Notes: a model not told the origin generated them from the sequence alone. DNA of 64,000 nucleotides from Syntrophus buswellii (GCF_046097065.1 NZ_CP175563.1:1922001-1986000), one strand, 5' to 3'; counted from the first letter of the stretch, positions 41,136 to 51,397 are shown. Program-made: numbers and translations.

Positions 41136-43067
41136 ATGAAAAAAACCCTGACGCAGAAAATTCTCGAACATCACCTTGTTTCAGGAACCTGCATCCCGGG
41201 AAGGGAAATAAGCATTCGGATCGATCAAACCCTGACCCAGGATGCAACGGGGACCATGGCCTATCTCCAGTTTGAATCCATGCATGTCCCCAGGGTCAAG
41301 ACCGAATTGTCCGTCAGTTATGTGGATCACAATACGGTGCAGATCGGATTCGAGAACGCCGACGACCATCGATATCTTCAGAGCGTTGCCGAAAAATTCG
41401 GCCTTTATTTTTCCAGGGCTGGAAACGGCATCTGCCACCAGGTTCATCTGGAGCGTTTCGGCAGGCCGGGCAAAACCCTCATCGGTTCCGACAGCCACAC
41501 TCCCACAGGCGGAGCCCTGGGAATGATCGCCATCGGCGCCGGAGGCCTGGATGTGGCCCTGGCCATGGCGGGCGAGCCTTTTTATCTGACCTGCCCAAGA
41601 GTCATCAACATCCACCTGGAAGGGCATCTTCAGCCCTGGGTCTCGGCAAAGGACATCATCCTGAAAGTGCTCGATCTTTTCGGGACCAAGGGAAATGTGG
41701 GGTCTGTCTTCGAGTATGGAGGCCCCGGTGTGGAAACCCTGTCCGTTCCGGAACGGGCAACCATCACCAACATGGGGGCGGAATGCGGCGTCACAACATC
41801 TATTTTCCCAAGTGACGCAATGACCCTGCGTTTTCTGAAAGCCCAGCAGCGGGAGGAGGACTGGCTTGAATTTGCGGCGGATCACGGCGCACAATACGAC
41901 CGTGTTGTGGAAATCGACCTTTCGAAGCTGGAACCGCTGACGGCGATGCCCCACAGCCCGGGCAATATCGCGCGGATCAGGGACTGCGAACCCGTCCCGA
42001 TCCGGCAGGTCTGCCTGGGAAGCTGCACCAATTCCTCCTACAAGGATCTGGCAACCGCCGCGAAAATCCTGAAGGGCACAGTGGCCCATCCCGATGTCAG
42101 CTTCATCATTGCACCCGGATCAAAGCAGGTTCTGGAAAATCTGGCCCGGGACGGTTACCTTGCCGATCTGCTTGCCGCGGGGGCCAGACTCATGGAGAAT
42201 GCCTGTGGCTTCTGCATCGGCAACAGCCAGAGCCCGCCGTCAGGCTCTGCATCCCTGCGCACCTCCAACCGCAACTTTTTCGGACGCTCTGGAACGAGGG
42301 ACGCCCAGGTCTATCTGGCCAGCCCCGAGTCGGCAGCGGCAGCCGTTCTCACCGGCCATCTCACGGATCCCCGCGATCTGAATCTCCCCTACCCCGACAT
42401 CTCTCTGCCTGAGCGGTTTCATGTGGACGACCGGTTGATCATCGAGCCGATGGATCCCGAGAGCGCCGCCGGAGCCCCCATTTACCGGGGCCCAAACATC
42501 GGCCCTCCGCCGGCCAACGAACCCCTCCCGGATTCCCTGGACGGCATCGTCACGCTGAAGGTGGGAGATCACATTACGACGGATCACATCATTCCCGCGG
42601 GCGAACGGATGAAATACCGCTCCAATATACCGAAATACGCGGAATACCTGTTCGAGATCGTTGATCATACCTTTTTCCGGCGGGCCATGCAGATCAAGGA
42701 ATCCGGCCATTCAAACATCATTGTGGCCGGAACATCCTATGGTCAGGGCTCCTCGAGGGAGCACGCCGCAATCTGCCCCATGTATGTGGGTGTCAAGGCG
42801 ATCCTCGCCAAGTCTTTTGAGCGCATCCATGCGGCCAACCTGATCAACTTCGGTATCCTGCCTCTTACCTTCCTCGACGAGGAGGACTATGACCGCCTGG
42901 CCGATGGGGACAGACTGCTGTTCCCGGATATCCGGAGCTCCCTTGTCGATGGGGACCGAGTGCGCCTTTTAAACGATACAGGGGGGATCTCGATGGAAGT
43001 GGCCTTCGAGCTTACCAACCGACAGAAAAAAATTCTCCTGGCCGGTGGTGTTCTAAATCGCTTTTGA
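41136..43067 (+). CDS. Aconitate hydratase
   Basis: TCA-cycle enzyme interconverting citrate and isocitrate through a [4Fe-4S] cluster. At 643 residues it belongs to the short aconitase group seen in deltaproteobacteria and archaea, related to the mitochondrial type. Cluster cysteines are C297 in GSCTNSS, and C357 and C360 in ACGFCIGNSQSP. Other motifs are GSDSHTPTGGALG, NRNFFGRSG, and the swivel-domain GQGSSREHAA. It is followed by isocitrate dehydrogenase on the same strand, so the two steps citrate to 2-oxoglutarate (or the reverse) are encoded together. Confidence 0.94.
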   Translation: MKKTLTQKILEHHLVSGTCIPGREISIRIDQTLTQDATGTMAYLQFESMHVPRVKTELSVSYVDHNTVQIGFENADDHRYLQSVAEKFGLYFSRAGNGICHQVHLERFGRPGKTLIGSDSHTPTGGALGMIAIGAGGLDVALAMAGEPFYLTCPRVINIHLEGHLQPWVSAKDIILKVLDLFGTKGNVGSVFEYGGPGVETLSVPERATITNMGAECGVTTSIFPSDAMTLRFLKAQQREEDWLEFAADHGAQYDRVVEIDLSKLEPLTAMPHSPGNIARIRDCEPVPIRQVCLGSCTNSSYKDLATAAKILKGTVAHPDVSFIIAPGSKQVLENLARDGYLADLLAAGARLMENACGFCIGNSQSPPSGSASLRTSNRNFFGRSGTRDAQVYLASPESAAAAVLTGHLTDPRDLNLPYPDISLPERFHVDDRLIIEPMDPESAAGAPIYRGPNIGPPPANEPLPDSLDGIVTLKVGDHITTDHIIPAGERMKYRSNIPKYAEYLFEIVDHTFFRRAMQIKESGHSNIIVAGTSYGQGSSREHAAICPMYVGVKAILAKSFERIHAANLINFGILPLTFLDEEDYDRLADGDRLLFPDIRSSLVDGDRVRLLNDTGGISMEVAFELTNRQKKILLAGGVLNRF

Positions 43068-43163
43068 GGTTTCTGTCCAATGACGGCTGCATCCTATCCG
43101 GAAGACACTCGGCCGGGGAAGAGCGGCAGGAAAACATCCAAACATCGGTAGGAAAGATCGTTC

Positions 43164-44387
43164 ATGAAAGCTAAAATCAAAGTCCTTACGCCCCTTGTCG
43201 AACTGGACGGCGACGAGATGACCCGGGTCATGTGGCAGATGGTCAAGGAGAAGCTTCTCCGGCCTTACCTGGAACTGTCCGTGGAGTATTACGATCTGTC
43301 TCTGGAGCACCGGGATGAAACGAATGACCGGGTGACGGTCGACGCGGCAGAGGCCATCAAAAAATACGGCGTCGGGGTAAAATGCGCCACCATAACGGCC
43401 AACGAGGATCGCGTCCGGGAGTATCACCTGAAGGAGGCATGGAAAAGTCCCAATGCAACCATCCGGTCGGCTTTGGACGGTACGGTCTTTCGAAAGCCCA
43501 TCCTGGCCAGGAATATCCGACCGGCGGTTTCGAGCTGGAAGAAGCCCATTATCATCGGCAGGCACGCCTATGGAGATGTGTACGACAACAGCGAAATCCG
43601 CGTGGACGGCCCTGGAACGGCGGAGCTTGTGTTCACCCCCGCAGCGGGAACTCCCGTTCGAAGGAAGATTCATGATTTTTCTTCGCCGGGCGTTATTCAG
43701 GGAATCCATAACACCGATGACTCGATTGCCAGTTTTGCCCGCTCCTGCTTCGCCTTCGCCCTGGATCAGAAGATGGATCTCTGGTTCAGCACCAAGGACA
43801 CGATCTCGAAAATCTATGACGCCCGATTCCGGGAGATCTTTGCCCGGGAATATGAAACGTCCTGGAAAGAGGCCTTTCAAAGGGAGGGCCTCGACTATTT
43901 TTTCACCCTGATTGACGATGCCGTCGCACGGATCATGAAATCGGAGGGGGGCATTCTCTGGGCGCTTAAGAATTATGACGGGGATGTTCTGTCGGACATG
44001 ATCGCCTCGGCAAACGGGAGCCTGGCGATGATGACCTCCGTCCTCGTTTCACCGATGGGCTGTTACGAATACGAGGCGGCGCACGGCACGGTACAGAAGC
44101 ACTACTACAGGCATCTCAGAGGCGAGGAAACGTCCTCGAACTCTACGGCATTGATTTTTGCGTGGTCTGGTGGGCTGCGAAAACGCGCCGAATTCGATTC
44201 CACACCGGAAGTCGCCCTTTTTGCGGACATGCTGGAGTCCGCCACACTGGAAACGATCGAAGGGGGGAGCCTGACGGGAGATCTGCTCCTTGTCGCCGAA
44301 CCGAGCCCCCACAACCGCAAAGTCGACACCCCGGGTTTTATAAACGCCATCGCAGCCAACCTGGAAAAAAGGCTGGCGCAGCGGTAA
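43164..44387 (+). CDS. icd: Isocitrate dehydrogenase, eukaryotic-type NADP-dependent
   Basis: Oxidative decarboxylation of isocitrate, or reductive carboxylation of 2-oxoglutarate in reverse. The 407-residue protein has the type II (eukaryotic-like) signatures LDGDEMTRVMW at the start, KSPNATIRSALDGTVFRKPI (residues 94-113), IIIGRHAYGDVY, NYDGDVLSDM and YEYEAAHGTVQKHY. Residue patterns after this are those of NADP users, but coenzyme choice is inferred. It lies 97 bases downstream of aconitase. Confidence 0.93.
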   Translation: MKAKIKVLTPLVELDGDEMTRVMWQMVKEKLLRPYLELSVEYYDLSLEHRDETNDRVTVDAAEAIKKYGVGVKCATITANEDRVREYHLKEAWKSPNATIRSALDGTVFRKPILARNIRPAVSSWKKPIIIGRHAYGDVYDNSEIRVDGPGTAELVFTPAAGTPVRRKIHDFSSPGVIQGIHNTDDSIASFARSCFAFALDQKMDLWFSTKDTISKIYDARFREIFAREYETSWKEAFQREGLDYFFTLIDDAVARIMKSEGGILWALKNYDGDVLSDMIASANGSLAMMTSVLVSPMGCYEYEAAHGTVQKHYYRHLRGEETSSNSTALIFAWSGGLRKRAEFDSTPEVALFADMLESATLETIEGGSLTGDLLLVAEPSPHNRKVDTPGFINAIAANLEKRLAQR

Positions 44388-44460
44388 CATCAACAGGAAA
44401 GGCCCCGGGTGCCGCAAAAGACGGCATCCTGCCGGAAAGACTGCAATCATCGTATTGGCT

Positions 44461-45519
44461 ATGAAACGAATCAATATCCGAGATCTGTCTCTTGAAGAAA
44501 TCGAAGCCTTGATTTCAAGTCTGGGAAAGGAGCGATACCGGGCCCGGCAGATCATGAAATGGCTGTACTCCGGGGGCGGTGTGCAATCCTTCGAGGAAAT
44601 GACCACCCTCTCCAAACCATTCCGCAGCCAGATGGAGGAACTCGCCTTCATTGGACTCCCCGAAATTGAAAAAATCCAGGCTTCAAAGGACGGAACCAAG
44701 AAGATCCTCTTTCGCCTGGAAGACGACCTCTTTATCGAGAGCGTCCTGATTCCCGGCAAAAACCATTGGACGGCCTGCATCTCCACGCAGGTCGGGTGCC
44801 GCATGGGATGCCGTTTCTGCCTGACCGCCCGGCAGGGGTTCAGGCGCAACCTCAGACCTTCGGAAATCACCGGTCAGCTGGAGATCATCCTCTCTTCTCT
44901 GCCGGAAGGGCCCAACGTCCGCAGCATCGTGCTGATGGGGATGGGAGAACCCCTGGCCAATTACAGAAACACGTTGAAGGCCCTTGGCATCCTTACCTCG
45001 GATTACGGCTTCGGCTTCTCGAACAGGAAGATCACCCTCTCCACCTGCGGTGTGGTTCCCATGATCCGGCAACTGGGGCGGGACATCTGCATCAACCTGG
45101 CGGTTTCCCTCAACGCCCCGGACGATGCGGTCCGGAACCAGCTCATGCCGGTCAACTGGAAGTATCCCCTGGAAAGCCTTCTTGCAGCATGCCGTGATTA
45201 TCCCATGCCGGGCCGCCGCATGCTGACCTTCGAATACATCCTGATCGACGGCGTCAACGCGTCACCGGCCCATGCAGAAATGCTCTCCCGCCTGTTGAGG
45301 GGAATCCGCTGCAAACTCAATCTCATCCGATTCAATGAATTCCCCGGGTGCCCCTTCAAGTCCCCTTCGGAGGATACCGTCCTGGCCTTTCAGCAGATTC
45401 TGGTAAAACATCATTTCACCGCCATCATCAGGGCGAGCAGGGGGCGCGACATTCTGGCCGCCTGCGGCCAATTGAGCGGTAAAGCCCTTGAGGAGAACAC
45501 ATCACAATGCCTGGTCTAA
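44461..45519 (+). CDS. rlmN: 23S rRNA/tRNA adenine-C2 methyltransferase RlmN
   Basis: Radical SAM enzyme that methylates A2503 of 23S rRNA and A37 of some tRNAs. The cluster cysteines C113, C117 and C120 are in CRMGCRFC, and the conserved catalytic Cys is C335 in AACGQL. GMGEPLANY and STCGVVP also match. The Cfr group is less likely because the N-terminal and LNPF-type regions follow RlmN. The ATG at 44461 is chosen over a TTG six bases upstream. It overlaps the next gene by 13 bases. Confidence 0.92.
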   Translation: MKRINIRDLSLEEIEALISSLGKERYRARQIMKWLYSGGGVQSFEEMTTLSKPFRSQMEELAFIGLPEIEKIQASKDGTKKILFRLEDDLFIESVLIPGKNHWTACISTQVGCRMGCRFCLTARQGFRRNLRPSEITGQLEIILSSLPEGPNVRSIVLMGMGEPLANYRNTLKALGILTSDYGFGFSNRKITLSTCGVVPMIRQLGRDICINLAVSLNAPDDAVRNQLMPVNWKYPLESLLAACRDYPMPGRRMLTFEYILIDGVNASPAHAEMLSRLLRGIRCKLNLIRFNEFPGCPFKSPSEDTVLAFQQILVKHHFTAIIRASRGRDILAACGQLSGKALEENTSQCLV

Positions 45520-48257
45520 AGGTGCCGTCTACAGGGACCCGCAGTTACAAAGGGTTGATTTTCTTTCTGGCCGCCTTTATCGGCATCAGCTTCTTCTGGC
45601 AGATCATCCGTCTGCTCACCGACTGGTTCTGGTTTCAGGAAGTCGGCTACGAGCCGATTTTCACCGTGACGCTCTGGAGTTCCATTGCCTCAGCCGCTTT
45701 TTTCGGTGCGCTGTTTTTTGTGATCTTCTTCTTCAATCTTTACCTGGCCGACCGCCTTTCGCCGCCGTCCGGCGTGACCGACCAGCAGGGCTCCTTCCCC
45801 CATCCCCATCGACTGCCCACCCTGGGTCCGCTTCGTACGATCATTTTTCTGCTCTCTCTTCTCTTCAGTTACGCTGCCGCCATGAAAGCGGCCTATCTCT
45901 GGAAAAGCATCCTGAGTTTCTTTTATGCGGTCCCCTTTGATCTGAAGGATCCCCTGTTTCACTATGACATCGGTTTTTTTGCTTTTCGGCTGCCTCTTCT
46001 TCAGGAACTTTCTTCCTGGCTTTTTTCAACCCTGATCCTTACTGCCGTCGCTACGGGCATTCTCTACTTTCTCCGCCGCTCGTTTCTGTTTTTCCCGCCG
46101 AAAACATTCCATGTTCTCCCCGCGGCAAAGACGCACCTTCTCATCCTGATCGCCCTGCTTTTTTTCCTGGGGTCTTTCGGCTTCTGGCTTCAACTGATGG
46201 AGGTGCTGTTTACAAAGCGGGGGGTGGTCTTCGGTCCCGGCTATACCGATACAACAACCCAGCTGTCGGTCCTCCGGTTGCTCATGGTTCTCAGCATCCT
46301 CTGTGGAGCCTCTCTTTTCGCCTTTGCCTTCGGGAAGTCCTGGCGGATACCGGCAGTCTCCGTGCTGCTCCTGTTGCTGGTCATGGTGATCGGCCGGGGC
46401 CTGTATCCTTCCTTCATCCAGAAATTCAAGGTTGTCCCCAACGAGATTGTTCTTGAGCGGCCCTATCTCGAACACAATATCCGGTATACAAGGATCGCCT
46501 ACGGACTCAATCATATAGAGGACAGCGAATTTCCGGCGGACAATACGCTGACCCAGCAGGACCTGGTGAAGAATTCTCTGACCATCAAGAACATCCGGCT
46601 GTGGAACCATGGCCCCCTTTTACAGACCTACAGCCAGATGCAGGAGATCCGGACGTATTACAAGTTCCTTGATGTCGATAATGACCGCTACATCATCAAC
46701 GGGGAGTATCGCCAGATCATGCTTTCACCCCGGGAGATTTCCTACGCGTCGCTGCCCTCGCGAAGCTGGGTCAATGAGCACCTCACCTATACGCATGGTT
46801 ACGGCGTTGTCATGGGTCCGGTCAACCGAATTTCCCAGGAGGGGCTTCCCGAATTTTTTATTCGTGATATTCCGCCGGTTTCTACCACCTCCGTCGTCGT
46901 CAAACAGCCAAAGATCTACTACGGGGAAAAATCCAATGACTATGTCTTTGTCAACACGAAGAGGCCTGAATTCGATTATCCCGTGGGGGACAAGAACGTC
47001 TATTCCCGCTACGACGGCAAGGGAGGGGTGCCTCTCTCCTTCTTGAAGAAGCTGCTTTTCGCGGCTCGCTTCGGTTCGTTGACGATCCTGCTGTCCGATG
47101 ACATTACCCCGAAGAGCAAAATCATGTTTTATCGGGACATCGAGGAACGGATTGCCCGGATTGTGCCCTTCATCCGCCTCGATAAAGACCCCTATCTCGT
47201 CATTACCAAGGAGGGCAGGCTTGTCTGGTTCGTCGATGGTTACACCACCACGACCAGGTTTCCCTATTCCGAACCCGTTGCCGGCATCGGCAACTACATC
47301 CGCAATTCCCTGAAGGCGACCGTTGACGCCTACGATGGAACGGTTCAGCTTTATATCAGCGATTTCAACGATCCGATCATCAAGACCTATGCCCGCATGT
47401 TTCCAGGCGTTTTTCGTCCCCTTTCCGCAATGCCGGCAGATCTCCTGAGTCATATCCGTTATCCCGCCGGCATGATGTCCATCCAGGCCAGAATGCTCCG
47501 AACCTACCACATGGAAGACCCTCAGGTTTTTTACAACAAGGAAGACCTCTGGACCATCCCCCGTAAATTCGGTGCGGAGAACAATGAAGAGATGGAGCCT
47601 TATTACACCATCATGAAGCTTCCAGAGGAAAGCAGGGAGGAATACATCCTCCTGCTTCCGTTCACACCCAGCAACAAGGATAACCTCTCGGCGTGGATGG
47701 CCGCCCGCTGCGATGCACCAAACTACGGGAAAATGATCGTTTACCATTTTCCGAAGCAGAAACTCGTCTACGGAACACGCCAGATCGAAGCCCGCATTGA
47801 TCAGGATACGGAAATCTCCAAGCAGATTTCTCTCTGGAACCAAAGCGGTTCACAGGTGATCCGGGGCAGTCTTCTCGTGATCCCGATTGAAAAATCGCTT
47901 CTTTACGTCAGTTCCCTCTACCTGGCGGCGGAAAAAGGCCAGCTTCCCGAATTGAAGAGAGTTATTGCCGCTTACGGCAATGCCATCGCCATGGAGGAAA
48001 ACCTGGAATTGTCCCTTCAGCGGATTTTCGGGGGAAAACTTTCCCGGGACGGCGAGACGCCGACTGCTGAGCCTCGGACGGCAGCCGTTCAAGGCAGCGG
48101 GTCCGTTTCAGAAGAAACGGACCGGGGAATCGGCCTTAAGGCTCTGGAGCATTATCGACGGGCCCAGGATTTTCTGAAGCGCGGGAATTGGGGCTCTTAC
48201 GGGGAGGAGCTGGACAAGATGGCGAACCTGCTGAAGAAGCTGGAAAAAAAGGACTAG
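45507..48257 (+). CDS. UPF0182 family membrane protein
   Basis: A 916-residue protein of the UPF0182 (COG1615) family. About seven membrane helices lie in the first 300 residues (for example GLIFFLAAFIGISFFW and IIFLLSLLFSYAAAMKAAY). A large extracytoplasmic domain follows, with YTRIAYGLNHI and PFLRLDKDPYLVI-like strands (here PFIRLDKDPYLVITKEGRLVW) and a C-terminal helical tail. Function is unknown. It overlaps rlmN by 13 bases and converges with the lytic transglycosylase, whose stop overlaps by four bases. Confidence 0.92.
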   Translation: MPGLKVPSTGTRSYKGLIFFLAAFIGISFFWQIIRLLTDWFWFQEVGYEPIFTVTLWSSIASAAFFGALFFVIFFFNLYLADRLSPPSGVTDQQGSFPHPHRLPTLGPLRTIIFLLSLLFSYAAAMKAAYLWKSILSFFYAVPFDLKDPLFHYDIGFFAFRLPLLQELSSWLFSTLILTAVATGILYFLRRSFLFFPPKTFHVLPAAKTHLLILIALLFFLGSFGFWLQLMEVLFTKRGVVFGPGYTDTTTQLSVLRLLMVLSILCGASLFAFAFGKSWRIPAVSVLLLLLVMVIGRGLYPSFIQKFKVVPNEIVLERPYLEHNIRYTRIAYGLNHIEDSEFPADNTLTQQDLVKNSLTIKNIRLWNHGPLLQTYSQMQEIRTYYKFLDVDNDRYIINGEYRQIMLSPREISYASLPSRSWVNEHLTYTHGYGVVMGPVNRISQEGLPEFFIRDIPPVSTTSVVVKQPKIYYGEKSNDYVFVNTKRPEFDYPVGDKNVYSRYDGKGGVPLSFLKKLLFAARFGSLTILLSDDITPKSKIMFYRDIEERIARIVPFIRLDKDPYLVITKEGRLVWFVDGYTTTTRFPYSEPVAGIGNYIRNSLKATVDAYDGTVQLYISDFNDPIIKTYARMFPGVFRPLSAMPADLLSHIRYPAGMMSIQARMLRTYHMEDPQVFYNKEDLWTIPRKFGAENNEEMEPYYTIMKLPEESREEYILLLPFTPSNKDNLSAWMAARCDAPNYGKMIVYHFPKQKLVYGTRQIEARIDQDTEISKQISLWNQSGSQVIRGSLLVIPIEKSLLYVSSLYLAAEKGQLPELKRVIAAYGNAIAMEENLELSLQRIFGGKLSRDGETPTAEPRTAAVQGSGSVSEETDRGIGLKALEHYRRAQDFLKRGNWGSYGEELDKMANLLKKLEKKD

Positions 48258-48865
48258 ATGGCAGGCAGGGTTAAACGATTGCTCTGAAAGGCACTGATGA
48301 CCCGCTGGGTAAACGTGCTGTTCGGATCTTTGTGATCCGGCATCCTGGCCAGATGTCGCTTTGCCCGGTACGGCCCCACGTTATAGGCATATAAAGCCTT
48401 CCGGAGCGTTTTGAATTCATCAAGCAGCTGCGATAAAAAATACACGCCGATTTTGATGTTTGTTCTCGGATCAAAGAGATCTAAAGAGCCATTGCTTGCG
48501 GGGTCGGCCTTTCGAACAATTCCCCGGGCTGTTGACGGCTTCAGCTGCATAATTCCTTTTGAGCCGTCGGGTGAAACGGCATCATGCCTGTAGTTGCTCT
48601 CCACTTCCATCACGGCAAGAACAAGGCGGTAATCCACATTGCGAATCTGCGATTCTCTGCAGACGGTTTGGGCAACAGCCCGCAGATTTCTACCGCCCAG
48701 TTTTGCCTTCTTATCCTTCAAGTGCTGCTCAACTTTGCAGACGACTGCTTCGGACGCTTTACTTTCCCCGGCTATTGCCTCTGAACCGGAAAGATCAGGG
48801 AAGCCCAGAAAGATAATGATGAGGCATGATAAAACACTGAAACACTGCTTTCTGTATTTTCTCAT
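48254..48865 (-). CDS. Lytic transglycosylase (SLT family)
   Basis: Exported murein hydrolase. A signal sequence (about 1-33) and a variable section precede the SLT domain, with catalytic Glu in LAVMEVESNYRHDAVSPDGSK, SKGIMQLKPSTARGI, FDPRTNIKIGVYFLSQLL and ALYAYNVGP. Length is 203 residues. It is a different subtype from the enzyme in the secretion operon (that one has a DUF4124-like lead). Its gene stands alone, convergent with UPF0182. No strong promoter is recognised upstream. Confidence 0.9.
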   Translation of the reverse strand: MRKYRKQCFSVLSCLIIIFLGFPDLSGSEAIAGESKASEAVVCKVEQHLKDKKAKLGGRNLRAVAQTVCRESQIRNVDYRLVLAVMEVESNYRHDAVSPDGSKGIMQLKPSTARGIVRKADPASNGSLDLFDPRTNIKIGVYFLSQLLDEFKTLRKALYAYNVGPYRAKRHLARMPDHKDPNSTFTQRVISAFQSNRLTLPAI

Positions 48866-49140
48866 GGGCGCTTGGTTAACATAAGAAAACTCATTATGTC
48901 AACCTTATTTTTTATCAGCTAATTCCTTAAGCCAAACTTAAAAATTCGGCTGAGGATTTCCGCCATGATCCTCTTGAATTTCAGGAGCATAAAATAACCC
49001 GATGTGTCTGATATAATATGGAAAAGCATTCTTCAGAACAAAAGGCGGGGACTCATCCTTCCCAACGTCGATGGAGGGGTTCCAGGCCCGGATCGCCCTG
49101 GACTGTTTGCGCAGCGTGTTCGTTTTTTATCTTTTTTTTG

Positions 49141-49881
49141 TCACAGGGGCATGAAGAGCCGGAACGTCTTGCCCGTTTCGATGTCCCGCACCATCAGCCG
49201 AAGCTCCCGGGCTTTTTTCGCCTCCCCGGGAAAGAAAAGGAATCCATGAGCGATTTCTCCCGCCTGGATGGCCCTTTTTTCCAGAGAACGGGTAGCGAGA
49301 TCTTCGTTGATTTCCCGCTGGACGTCAGCATCGGTCATCCCCTTGATTCCTCCAAGGGTTGCTCCGGCAGCGGCTCCGATGGCCGCACCCTTCCCCAATG
49401 CCTCCCCGACATTGGTCCCTGTGACGATGCCGACGGCTGCTCCAAGAAGGGCCCCTGCCGCACCACCCAGCAAGCCCGTGGTCGCCGCTTCAGGGGCCAC
49501 CTTTCCGAATTTGGTCGCCTTCTCGATCCGGTCATACGCCATCCGCGCGTCAAGAATCGGCCACATGTTGCTTTCTTCATCGATCAGCCAGGTCTGTTCC
49601 GGAATGATTTCCAGGGGCGAGGGCCCCTTGTTGTCAAAAACAACCTGAACAGGAAGGATTCCGGCGCCGCGGATGTCAAAGCCGAATGCATTCTGGGCCT
49701 CCCGGTTGTCATCATAGGACCGTGAGGCAATCTGAGCACCGGCCGCCGACTGGACATTGGGGTAGGCGGCAGGGACTTTGAAGGGAACCACCTGCCTTTC
49801 ATACCTTGTACAGGCAGAAAGAACGAAGATGGCGACAAGTACAGGAATGATACAACACCAGACATTTTCTTTCTTCATCAT
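49141..49881 (-). CDS. Lipoprotein with glycine-zipper region
   Basis: The signal peptide ends with lipobox LSAC (Cys22 or 23), giving a lipid-anchored protein of about 246 residues. The first domain has beta-strand pattern (VVFDNKGPSPLEIIPEQTWLI). A glycine zipper follows (LLGGAAGALLGAAVGIVTG and GAAIGAAAGATLGG, about 135-180) that can span or insert in membranes, then a basic domain. The start at 49881 is used because an AAGGAG site precedes it by about ten bases. Function is unknown. Confidence 0.8.
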   Translation of the reverse strand: MMKKENVWCCIIPVLVAIFVLSACTRYERQVVPFKVPAAYPNVQSAAGAQIASRSYDDNREAQNAFGFDIRGAGILPVQVVFDNKGPSPLEIIPEQTWLIDEESNMWPILDARMAYDRIEKATKFGKVAPEAATTGLLGGAAGALLGAAVGIVTGTNVGEALGKGAAIGAAAGATLGGIKGMTDADVQREINEDLATRSLEKRAIQAGEIAHGFLFFPGEAKKARELRLMVRDIETGKTFRLFMPL

Positions 49882-49967
49882 GACACATGTTCTCCTTGAT
49901 GCAAACGGCGATTCTTTTTCCGGCATACCTGCCGCGACCACGGATGAGAGCAGGCATCTTCCGCAGG

Positions 49968-50795
49968 TCAGCGACGGAAGGACAGTTCCCGGATCTTCTT
50001 TCTGGATTTTTCACCCCACTCCGTATCGGGCGCCAGCCGGATCACCTCCTGGAACGCCTCTTTCGCCTTCTCCCTGTTTCCCTGCTCGACAAAACATTGC
50101 CCGATCCAGTAATAGGACTCTGCCAGGGCGGGAACCAATTCTACCGACTTCTGCAAATGCTTGAGGGCTTCATGGGGACGCCCGGAGGCGAGAAGGGCGA
50201 TTCCCCAGTTCTTTTCGAGAAATGGCAAATCGGCGGGTTCAGGGTTCTGTGTGCTCGCCAGGCCGTACTGCTGCAGTGCGGCCGCATAACTCCCCTTGTG
50301 GTAATAGGCCAGCCCCATATTGTAATGAGCTTTTGCCGGTGTGTCGTAAAGGATGTTGGCCAGGGCCTTTTCAAAGGATTCTATGGCCAGATCCCACTTT
50401 TCCATGTTCAGATAGATCGTCCCTAGGAAGTTGTGCGCCTCCGAGTAGTTGTTATCCAGGCTGATGGCTTTTTTCATCTCTGCGATGGCGAGCTCCTGAA
50501 GCCCTTTGCCGCTGTAGGCGATCCCCAGCAGGTAGTGGATCTTTGGATTCGCTTCCCCCAGCTTCTCCGCCTTGAGCAACTCCTTCAGTGCGGAGTTATA
50601 TTCCCCCGATTGCATATAGGCGACCCCTATGTTCATATGGGATTCCGCCTGCTCCTGATTGACTGTGACACATCCCGCCACAAGAAAAAGCCATGAAAAC
50701 CATACCCCGACGGTGAAAGAAAAGACCCTGGTTCGCCTCTGGCCGGTTCTGCCGCTGCCGGCAGGGAAAAGCTCTCGATTACGATCGTCCTTCAT
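49968..50795 (-). CDS. TPR lipoprotein (PilF/PilW-like)
   Basis: The signal region ends with lipobox VAGC near residue 42. Six tetratricopeptide repeats (from SHMNIGVAYMQSGEYNSALKELLKAEKLG to CFVEQGNREKAKEAFQEVIRLAPDTEWGE) fill the rest of the 275-residue protein. It resembles PilF/PilW, which help outer-membrane secretins assemble; that identity is tentative because TPRs are generic. It overlaps the HD-domain gene by four bases. The N-terminal 20 residues before the signal core suggest the true start could be internal. Confidence 0.8.
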   Translation of the reverse strand: MKDDRNRELFPAGSGRTGQRRTRVFSFTVGVWFSWLFLVAGCVTVNQEQAESHMNIGVAYMQSGEYNSALKELLKAEKLGEANPKIHYLLGIAYSGKGLQELAIAEMKKAISLDNNYSEAHNFLGTIYLNMEKWDLAIESFEKALANILYDTPAKAHYNMGLAYYHKGSYAAALQQYGLASTQNPEPADLPFLEKNWGIALLASGRPHEALKHLQKSVELVPALAESYYWIGQCFVEQGNREKAKEAFQEVIRLAPDTEWGEKSRKKIRELSFRR

Positions 50796-51397
50796 CTTGC
50801 GCTGTCTGCCCCCTTGGAATATTTTCCCTTGTTTCCGTTAATCCACCAATCACTCTTATCCTGAAACCACCAGTCGGAGGAATCCGTCTCCAGGATCTGA
50901 TTCGCCGTTTCACGCGCGCTGTCCGTGCAGAGGCGTTGAATGGCGAAGGTAATCCACTCTCTACTGTATTTATTACCAAGATCCCCGTATTCCTTCAACT
51001 GAAGAATCAAGGCGAGCTGATCCGCATCACGGACAATGAGAGACTCCCGGGTCTTTCCCTCGTTGAATTCATCAATGCATGCCTTGATCTCTTCCCCGAA
51101 GAAGAGGGTGTCCGTCAGCTCACGGACCGCTTTGCCTTCGTCCACCGTCACGTATTTTTTGTTCACGTAGTTCATATCGCCTGTCCTGGCTTCGGGAAGG
51201 TCATGGAAAAGGCACATTTTTAACACCCGGCGCTCGTCAATGTCCTGCTCCAGCTTGCAGAGGGTATAACCGATGAAAATCGTCCGGAGGATGTGCTCCG
51301 CAACAGATTCACAACCCGAACCGAGAAATTGAAAACCCGTTCGCGGAGTCTTCTGCAGCATGCCGACTTCAAACAGAAAATTCACGATCTCTTTCAC
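50792..51397 (-). CDS. HD-domain phosphohydrolase (YfbR-like)
   Basis: A 201-residue HD-superfamily protein. The metal-binding residues are His in SVAEHILRT, His-Asp in LFHDLPEARTGD, and Asp in RDADQLALILQ, in order. Members like YfbR are deoxynucleoside 5'-monophosphatases; substrate here is inferred. The C-terminal tail is unusual, with WWFQDKSDWWING. It overlaps the TPR gene by four bases and the small upstream gene by four bases, so all three are an operon. Confidence 0.85.
   Translation of the reverse strand: MKEIVNFLFEVGMLQKTPRTGFQFLGSGCESVAEHILRTIFIGYTLCKLEQDIDERRVLKMCLFHDLPEARTGDMNYVNKKYVTVDEGKAVRELTDTLFFGEEIKACIDEFNEGKTRESLIVRDADQLALILQLKEYGDLGNKYSREWITFAIQRLCTDSARETANQILETDSSDWWFQDKSDWWINGNKGKYSKGADSAR

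Noticed and set aside
46725..47843. 372-codon minus-strand frame
   Set aside because: It is antisense to the UPF0182 gene, which has a coherent family match.
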